DNA of 18,401 nt from Treponema sp. GTDB taxonomy: Bacteria > Spirochaetota > Spirochaetia > Treponematales > Breznakiellaceae. A model generated the notes under the pieces. It saw nothing but the letters and a program-made list of their open reading frames with translations. It was not told the origin of the DNA and did not search any database. Each line of letters opens with the position of its first letter. The first letter of the stretch is position 1. Where the stretch lies: assembly GCA_031268245.1 (NCBI GenBank), contig JAIRXN010000115.1:1-18401 (forward strand), read 5' to 3'. A program made the position numbers and the translations under genes. Positions 13,557 through 18,401 of this stretch are shown here, piece after piece.

Positions 13557-15484
13557 AGGAGGGCCTTGAATTCCTTTTCATCCAGGGACTCTTTCTCCAG
13601 AAGGTTTGCAGCAACCTTTTCGAGAAAGGGGCGTTTCTCCTGAAGCATGTTTTTTGCGTGAAGATAGCGAACCTCCACCATACGGGCAATTTCCTCGTCT
13701 ACGTACTGCTGGGTAGCTTCGGAATATTCCCGGTGAAACACCGGTTCCTGCTGAGCCTGGGGCCCCAGCATCCCGGCGCCCCGCTGGGTAAGGGCTACAT
13801 TGCGGAAACGCTCGGACATACCGTAATCGGTGATCATCTTACGGGCAATGTCCGTCGCCTTGGTAAGATCGTTGGCCGCCCCGGTGGAAATCTTGCCGAA
13901 TACAAGATCCTCGGCGGCCCGGCCTCCCAAAAGGACATCAATCTTCCCCAAAAGTTCTTCTTCGGTCATGAGATAACGGTCTTCAATGGGCATCTGGAGG
14001 GTATAGCCCAGAGCGCCGAAGCCGCGGGGAACGATGGAAATTTTCTGCACCGGGTCTGAATTCGCCGTAAACGCGGCGATGAGAGCGTGGCCTGTCTCGT
14101 GAAAGGCAACGATACGCCGTTCTTCGGGAGAGATGATCCGGGTCTTCTTCTGGAGCCCCGCCACGGTCTTTTCGATGGCTTCTTCAAAATCTTTCTGAAG
14201 CACAAACTGCCTGCCGCCCCGGACTGCAAGAAGGGCTGACTCATTCACGATATTGGCCAGATCCGCCCCGACGAAGCCTGATGTGCTTCGGGCTACAGCC
14301 GTGAGATCCACCAGGGGAGAGAGTTTTACGGTTTTGGAATGAATTCTCAGGATCTCTTCCCGGCCCTTGAGATCGGGACGGTCTACCAGTACCTGCCGGT
14401 CAAAGCGGCCGGGCCTGAGCAGGGCGGGATCGAGCACATCCGGTCTGTTGGTAGCCGCCAGAATGATAAGCCCGCTTGTGGCGTCAAAACCGTCCATTTC
14501 CACGAGAAGCTGATTGAGAGTCTGTTCCCGCTCGTCGTTGCCCCCGGCGATGTTGTTGATCCGGCTCTTGCCGATGGCGTCCAACTCATCAATAAAGATG
14601 ATACAGCGCCGTTTTTCCCTGGCCTGTTTGAAGAGATCCCTCACTCTGGCGGCCCCTACCCCCACAAACATCTCTACAAATTCGGCGCCGGAGATGCGGA
14701 AAAAGGAAACCCCCGCCTCCCCCGCCACTGCCCTGGCGAGGAGTGTCTTGCCGGTACCGGGCGGTCCCACAAGGAGTACCCCTTTAGGGATCTTGCCGCC
14801 TATATCGGTGTACTTCCGGGGGCTTTTAAGAAAATCAACCACCTCGACAAGTTCATCCTTCGCCTCGTCTACTCCGGCCACATCGGTAAAACGGGTAACA
14901 ATGTCCCCTTCCGCCACGATAACCGCCCGGTTCTGCCCCACGGAAAGGACGCCGCCCCCCATGTTGCCCAGGCGTTTCATGAGGAAACGCCATATAATGA
15001 GGAAAAAGGCGATAGGGAGAACCCAACTGAAGATAATATTGAGGATTGCACTGCCTTCACGGGATACGGCGTAGTAGGCTATACCCTTTTCGTCCATCAA
15101 TTTGATGATATCCGGGTCGTTGAGGGGCACGGTTCTATAAACCGGCTCGGGGGAAGTCATGTAGGGACTCTTGAGGGCCGGAGAACCGGCGCTGCGGCGG
15201 GAAACGGAACCGGTATAACCTGTAAAATAGGAATCGGTAATCTCCACCCGTTTTATCTCCCCGCTGGAGATCCTGGCCTTGAATTCCGAGAAATCAATGG
15301 TGGGATTCACCCGGTTCATGAAGACATAGTTAAAAAGGCTTAAGCCTATGATTAGAACCAGGACATAAATTATTGAAAATTTCCATCCACCGAAAGGCTT
15401 GAAATCCGGCAGCCGGGGGCCTCCCGGCCACAGAGGTTCTTTCTTTTTATCGTTCTTGGGGTCTTCCGGTCTAAAATCACTCAT
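13550..15484 (-). CDS. ftsH: ATP-dependent zinc metalloprotease FtsH
   Basis: FtsH, 644 residues, a membrane-anchored AAA+ protease that degrades damaged membrane proteins and short-lived regulators. Membrane spans are at about 36-56 and 147-166, around a periplasmic segment of some 90 residues, a little longer than in E. coli. The AAA module has Walker A GPPGTGKT (240-247), the pore region FVEMFVGVGAAR (269-280), Walker B IIFIDE (295-300) and the second region of homology NRPDVLDPALLRPGRFDR (346-363). The protease has the zinc motif HETGH (462-466) and the likely third ligand D539. The N-terminal cytoplasmic part is long and Pro/Lys-rich. No clear ribosome binding site precedes the ATG. The 3' end coincides with a direct repeat. 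Confidence 0.98.
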   Translation of the reverse strand: MSDFRPEDPKNDKKKEPLWPGGPRLPDFKPFGGWKFSIIYVLVLIIGLSLFNYVFMNRVNPTIDFSEFKARISSGEIKRVEITDSYFTGYTGSVSRRSAGSPALKSPYMTSPEPVYRTVPLNDPDIIKLMDEKGIAYYAVSREGSAILNIIFSWVLPIAFFLIIWRFLMKRLGNMGGGVLSVGQNRAVIVAEGDIVTRFTDVAGVDEAKDELVEVVDFLKSPRKYTDIGGKIPKGVLLVGPPGTGKTLLARAVAGEAGVSFFRISGAEFVEMFVGVGAARVRDLFKQAREKRRCIIFIDELDAIGKSRINNIAGGNDEREQTLNQLLVEMDGFDATSGLIILAATNRPDVLDPALLRPGRFDRQVLVDRPDLKGREEILRIHSKTVKLSPLVDLTAVARSTSGFVGADLANIVNESALLAVRGGRQFVLQKDFEEAIEKTVAGLQKKTRIISPEERRIVAFHETGHALIAAFTANSDPVQKISIVPRGFGALGYTLQMPIEDRYLMTEEELLGKIDVLLGGRAAEDLVFGKISTGAANDLTKATDIARKMITDYGMSERFRNVALTQRGAGMLGPQAQQEPVFHREYSEATQQYVDEEIARMVEVRYLHAKNMLQEKRPFLEKVAANLLEKESLDEKEFKALLA

Positions 15485-15511
15485 TGTCTATAGTTTACTG
15501 TATTTCGGAAT

Positions 15512-15642
15512 TTTATACTATATCGTGTCTGTCCACAAAGTCGGTTACTTTGCGGACAGACCTTGCATTTGCATACGTAAATGCGGTTTTTAAGGTAGTC
15601 GCGGCATAAATGCCGAGTCTATAATGTGTCTACATTATAGAC
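15512..15642 (-). promoter_or_regulatory. Dyad-rich upstream region of ftsH with candidate -10
   Basis: Minus-strand TATAAA (15512-15517) overlaps TATAGT; either could be a -10 for ftsH about 30-35 bases before its ATG, but no good -35 is present. Exactly over the -35 region lies a long dyad (15527-15561): GTCTGTCC/GGACAGAC plus CAAAGT/ACTTTG around a five-base centre, with one mismatch. Further upstream are a 6-bp hairpin (15565-15584), CGGCAT/ATGCCG (15602-15615) and a perfect 11-bp dyad GTCTATAATGT/ACATTATAGAC (15617-15642). These may be operators or dispersed palindromic elements; the sequence does not decide. Confidence 0.45.
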
Positions 15643-15706
15643 AGACGCTATATCGCAGGATCTGGAAAAAATTCGCAATTTCGGTTAAATTTTCATCGGG
15701 TTTTCC

Positions 15707-15733
15707 TAAATGAAAAATTTCAGACGCCGATAA
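15707..15733 (+). promoter_or_regulatory. Sigma28 (FliA) promoter for fliS operon
   Basis: TAAA (15707-15710), a spacer of exactly 15 bases, and GCCGATAA (15726-15733) form a perfect match to the sigma28 consensus of late flagellar genes. Transcription should start near 15740, about 70 nt before fliS. Its placement just before a flagellin chaperone gene strongly supports function. Confidence 0.88.
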
Positions 15734-15768
15734 TTAAGAGTACCTATATGGACGGGTACTAACCTTAA
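15734..15768 (+). other. Hairpin at the 5' end of the fliS mRNA
   Basis: TTAAG and AGTACC pair with GGTACT and CTTAA (three-base bulge between them) around a ten-base loop. The stem begins a few bases from the expected sigma28 start point, so it would lie in the first part of the transcript. It may stabilise the mRNA or affect translation. The functional meaning is inferred. Confidence 0.45.
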
Positions 15769-15807
15769 AAGACTGAAATTATATCAGCAACCATGGAGGG
15801 GACTGCA

Positions 15808-16257
15808 GTGGCCTATACAAACGCACTTTCCGCTTACCGGGAAACAAGGATAAAGACAGCCAGCCAGGGGCAGCTTGTCGTCATGCTTTACGATGAGGCG
15901 CTGAAACATCTGGACAGGGGCTTGGAACTACTGGGCCTCAACGCCTCAGGAAAGAAAGATCCGGGTAAAATTGAACATGTCAACAAGGCTATACTAAAGA
16001 CGCAGGATATTATTACGGAACTTATGGTTTCTCTGGATTTTGATCAGGGAGGAGAAATCGCCAAAAACCTCTTTTCGCTCTATACCTGGTTCAATAAAGA
16101 GCTTCTTGAAGCCAATATCAAGCAGGACAGACGGCGGCTCACGATTATCAGGAATATGATAAGCGATCTGAGATCTGCATGGAGTGAGATTGCGGGAAAA
16201 AACGCCGTGGGAACTGCGGCCGCAGGCGATGCCGGCGGCATCAACATTGCCGGGTAG
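15808..16257 (+). CDS. fliS: Flagellar export chaperone FliS
   Basis: FliS, 149 residues, the cytoplasmic chaperone that holds flagellin before export through the flagellar type III apparatus. The N-terminus MAYTNALSAYRETRIKTASQ, then QLVVMLYDEALKHLDRG, is the classic family start; the later helices with IIRNMISDLRSAWSEIAGK complete the four-helix bundle. The start chosen is GTG, because GGAGGGG lies six bases ahead of it and the family begins MAY. The ATG five codons earlier is part of the ribosome binding site. The C-terminus ends in an Ala/Gly-rich tail. It is followed after six bases by a FlgN-like gene. Confidence 0.95.
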   Translation: MAYTNALSAYRETRIKTASQGQLVVMLYDEALKHLDRGLELLGLNASGKKDPGKIEHVNKAILKTQDIITELMVSLDFDQGGEIAKNLFSLYTWFNKELLEANIKQDRRRLTIIRNMISDLRSAWSEIAGKNAVGTAAAGDAGGINIAG

Positions 16258-16263
16258 GTCTCG

Positions 16264-16833
16264 ATGATGTCTGCGGCAGAAACTACCAAGGCAAAAAACC
16301 GGGATGCCGGGCGAAGGGGATTGAGCGAAGGCTCCCCTCAGGAGATTGACGGCGGGGAGATTTCCCGGCGCATAGCCGTTGTCAAACGCTTCAGAGCCCT
16401 GCTTCAGGAACAGAGGGATCATTTCTACTCCTATCTTGAAGCTCTGGACAGGCAAAAGGATGTCATTGAAGGGGGAAACGCGGAGAGTCTTTTGAACCAT
16501 GTGGAGCTTGAAGAGAAGATCGTAGCGGATATTTTCTCCATTCAAAAGGTTATCGATCCCCTGGAGGAGATGTACCAGGCGGCGGTTTCAGGTTACAACC
16601 GCGCCGAAATTTTACATACACAGGAAAACACCGGGGTGCCGGCCCTGAAGGCGGCCCTGGAAAGCCTGAAAACCGAAGCGGCTGTCCGATCCAGGGAAAA
16701 CCGGGAGCTTCTTTCAAAACGCATGGAAGAGATCCGCAATGAAATTAGGATACTGCGGAACAATCCCTATCTGCAGAAGCATCCTGTATACGGAAGCATA
16801 GATACTGCATCATTAATTGATATTAAAGGGTAA
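16264..16833 (+). CDS. FlgN-like flagellar export chaperone (tentative)
   Basis: A 189-residue, mostly helical protein with long heptad-like stretches: EISRRIAVVKRFRALLQEQRDHFYSYLEALDRQKDVIEGG and the charged helix up to MEEIRNEIRILRNN. Small helical proteins that follow fliS are often FlgN, the chaperone of hook-filament junction proteins FlgK and FlgL, and the ending NPYLQKHPVYGSIDTASLIDIKG fits a flexible tail. The evidence is context plus fold, with no catalytic motif. Two tandem ATGs exist; the first is used. A TAGGT ribosome binding site overlaps the fliS stop, so the genes form one operon. Its 3' end converges with the next gene 18 nt away, without a visible terminator. Confidence 0.55.
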   Translation: MMSAAETTKAKNRDAGRRGLSEGSPQEIDGGEISRRIAVVKRFRALLQEQRDHFYSYLEALDRQKDVIEGGNAESLLNHVELEEKIVADIFSIQKVIDPLEEMYQAAVSGYNRAEILHTQENTGVPALKAALESLKTEAAVRSRENRELLSKRMEEIRNEIRILRNNPYLQKHPVYGSIDTASLIDIKG

Positions 16834-16851
16834 ACAGCAAAATACCGTCTA

Positions 16852-17733
16852 TTATAATTTTTCAAACTCCCAGCTTAAGCCTGTACGCGATACATGTACA
16901 CGGCAGTAGATGCCTGTGCTTCTGTAATCTTCGACGGTGATGTAATGCACTCCGCCCGCTTCATGAACCATGCGTTTGTGGGCATGGCCCATAAAAAGCG
17001 CCTCTGAACGGCCCTTGAGGAGATCCATGAGGCGGCTGCGTTCCCTTACATCGGTAAACTGCACGAGGTCTGCCGGATTTTCAATAAAAATATTCATGTG
17101 GGTAAACACGAGAGCATGCCGCTTTGCCGTTTTAAGTCCCTCTTCCAGCCATTCATACTGGGCAGAACCGAGTGTACCGGTAGCCGAATCCAGGACAAAG
17201 ATACTGGTACTGCTTGTGCTGCTGTCAATTCTGTAGCAGGTGGAGCCGATCAGATCTTTCCACACGGGCCAGTTGTTAAAATAAATGTCATGGTTCCCGA
17301 TGACGGGGTAGCAGGGAACTCCCAGGCTGCCGGCGATCTCAATGAATTTTTGGAGATCCCTTCTGTTGCCGTTCTGAGTGATGTCCCCGTTTACCACCAC
17401 AAACGCGGCCCCGTTTATGACTGAAGAGAGTTTTTCGAGGCCGTGAGCGTCCCCTTCCTCGATATGGGTATCGTTTAAAATGATAAAAGAATACTCGCCG
17501 GGCAGGGAAAGCGAGAGGTCTTCCGGGCTTAAAAATTTAAAGGTATTTTTATCGGAAAGCCTGATATCCAGATCGGTGGAAGCAAAAATCCCGAAGAGAT
17601 CGACGCTGCAGGATTGCAGTAAAACTGTTCCCGCAATAAGCAGGGCCGCCGTACCGGCAAAAACGATCCGCAGTAAGAGCTTCCTGCAAAACCCGGTTGG
17701 TTTTACAGAAGCTTCTGCTTTTTTTATCTCCAT
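16852..17733 (-). CDS. Calcineurin-like metallophosphoesterase lipoprotein
   Basis: A 293-residue protein with the full metallophosphoesterase motif set: NDTH (D88, H90), NGDITQNG (D117), GNHD (N147, H148), FTH (H212) and GHAH (H250, H252), which bind two metal ions. A hydrophobic stretch at 19-41 ends in LQSC, a good lipobox with Cys42 as the lipidated residue, so it should be anchored in a membrane on the periplasmic side or at the surface. The phosphoester substrate cannot be predicted. It overlaps the upstream barrel-like gene by ten bases, with a GGAGGG ribosome binding site about 11 bases before its ATG, so the pair is probably co-translated. Confidence 0.85.
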   Translation of the reverse strand: MEIKKAEASVKPTGFCRKLLLRIVFAGTAALLIAGTVLLQSCSVDLFGIFASTDLDIRLSDKNTFKFLSPEDLSLSLPGEYSFIILNDTHIEEGDAHGLEKLSSVINGAAFVVVNGDITQNGNRRDLQKFIEIAGSLGVPCYPVIGNHDIYFNNWPVWKDLIGSTCYRIDSSTSSTSIFVLDSATGTLGSAQYEWLEEGLKTAKRHALVFTHMNIFIENPADLVQFTDVRERSRLMDLLKGRSEALFMGHAHKRMVHEAGGVHYITVEDYRSTGIYCRVHVSRTGLSWEFEKL

Positions 17734-18401
17734 GATACGGACAGCCCTCCGCGGTATGCAACGCCAAAAAAGTTGGCGGCCAGGCCGCTGCTCCCGCTCT
17801 GATACAGTTCAAGTTCGTTTATGAGGGAAACCAGCTTTGTAAGCTTCAGGAAACTGTTCAGATTGAGAAAATAGGAGCCGAAATTTCCAACCGCAAAATC
17901 GCCGAAATTGGCGCAGCGTAAACCGACTCTGAATTTTTCGGTATTATAAAAATTGACATAGGCCGAAACGGCCAGCATTGATTCAAAAACCTTCCGGGTA
18001 TCGTAAAACGAACTGAAACGGAGCGCAGGCCCCACGGAGATGCCTGCCCAGCGGCCTTTCAGGGAGATCAGGGGAAGCAGGGTGTGGCTCCCGGTATCGT
18101 AGCCCGGCATCCTGTTGAACACATAGGCGAAGCTGCCTGAAAGGGGAAGGCCTAAGGGAAACACGGCTTCGCCGCTGACGAAGGCATCTACTTCGTAGAC
18201 GGTCCGGGCGGCCCAAAAAGACATACCGCTTTTTACGGAGTAACGTTCATTGAAGGCAAGGCTGCCTGAACCTGAAAATGTCCAGCATTGGTTAAAAGCC
18301 CGGTTATATTCGGGCGTGACGGAAAAACAAACTTCCGCACCCGAAAAATCAAGTCCGTATAATCCTGATACTAAAAAGAAAAAAACCAGAGACAAAATTG
18401 G
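17724..18401 (-). CDS. Probable outer-membrane beta-barrel protein (5' end outside window)
   Basis: At least 225 residues; the frame stays open to the window edge, so the start lies beyond it. The internal TTG at 18395 is not a good start. It begins with a signal-peptide-like stretch LSLVFFFLVSGLYG, then shows alternating polar/hydrophobic strands rich in Phe, Tyr, Gly and Ser (SGSGSLAFNERYSVKSGMSFWAA, AGISVGPALRFSSFYD) and ends with GVAYRGGLSVSWR, a terminal strand typical of outer-membrane barrels. No specific family was recognised. It overlaps the phosphoesterase gene, so the two are likely one operon. Confidence 0.6.
   Translation of the reverse strand, partial: PILSLVFFFLVSGLYGLDFSGAEVCFSVTPEYNRAFNQCWTFSGSGSLAFNERYSVKSGMSFWAARTVYEVDAFVSGEAVFPLGLPLSGSFAYVFNRMPGYDTGSHTLLPLISLKGRWAGISVGPALRFSSFYDTRKVFESMLAVSAYVNFYNTEKFRVGLRCANFGDFAVGNFGSYFLNLNSFLKLTKLVSLINELELYQSGSSGLAANFFGVAYRGGLSVSWR

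Noticed and set aside
13433..14059. Plus-strand frame running from the repeat region into ftsH
   Set aside because: Most of it is antisense to ftsH, and its first part is the heptamer repeat region.
14339..15343. 334-codon plus-strand frame opposite ftsH
   Set aside because: Antisense shadow of ftsH; the composition follows the ftsH codons and there is no recognisable domain.

Overview
The window looks like a chromosomal segment of a spirochaete, most likely a Treponema-like organism of moderate GC content. This rests on the FliS N-terminus (MAYTNALSAYRET), the spirochaete-like EF-Tu switch II region (SAPDSVMPQTREH), a sigma28-driven flagellar chaperone operon, and an outer-membrane/lipoprotein gene pair. 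The genus is inferred from recognised protein families, not from a database search.

Positions 14-11574 (minus strand) hold an almost continuous translation cluster. In transcription order it runs rpsL, rpsG, a 546-nt gap, tuf, then the S10-spc order rpsJ, rplC, rplD, rplW, rplB, rpsS, rplV, rpsC, rplP, rpmC, rpsQ, rplN, rplX, rplE, rpsZ, rpsH, rplF, rplR, rpsE, rpmD. The window ends just after rpmD. fusA, which commonly sits between rpsG and tuf, is absent. The gap instead has a hairpin right after rpsG, a strong sigma70-type promoter (TTGACA-N17-TAGATT) and a leader of about 450 nt ahead of tuf. A good intrinsic terminator/attenuator lies between tuf and rpsJ, so tuf can be made in excess over the ribosomal proteins. 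A 63-bp tandem repeat that carries copies of the rpsS ribosome binding site interrupts the otherwise tight spacing between rplB and rpsS.

Positions 11575-13549 are accessory. A plus-strand secreted M15-type murein peptidase diverges from rpsL and is followed by a small Xre-type DNA-binding protein with little or no 5' leader. A non-coding stretch of about 360 bp then carries GTTCGTG/CACGAAC heptamers in inverted orientation. Direct repeats flank it, and one of them covers the stop codon of ftsH.

Positions 13550-16833 hold ftsH (minus) and a divergent fliS-flgN-like operon (plus). The roughly 320-bp spacer between them contains several inverted repeats near ftsH and a consensus sigma28 promoter (TAAA-N15-GCCGATAA) ahead of fliS. 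Positions 16852-18401 (minus) hold a lipoprotein calcineurin-like phosphoesterase, overlapped by an upstream probable outer-membrane beta-barrel gene that runs off the window.

No tRNA, rRNA, CRISPR array, transposase or clear defence system is visible. The least ordinary content is non-coding: the rplB-rpsS repeat, the element next to ftsH, and the dyads between ftsH and fliS.
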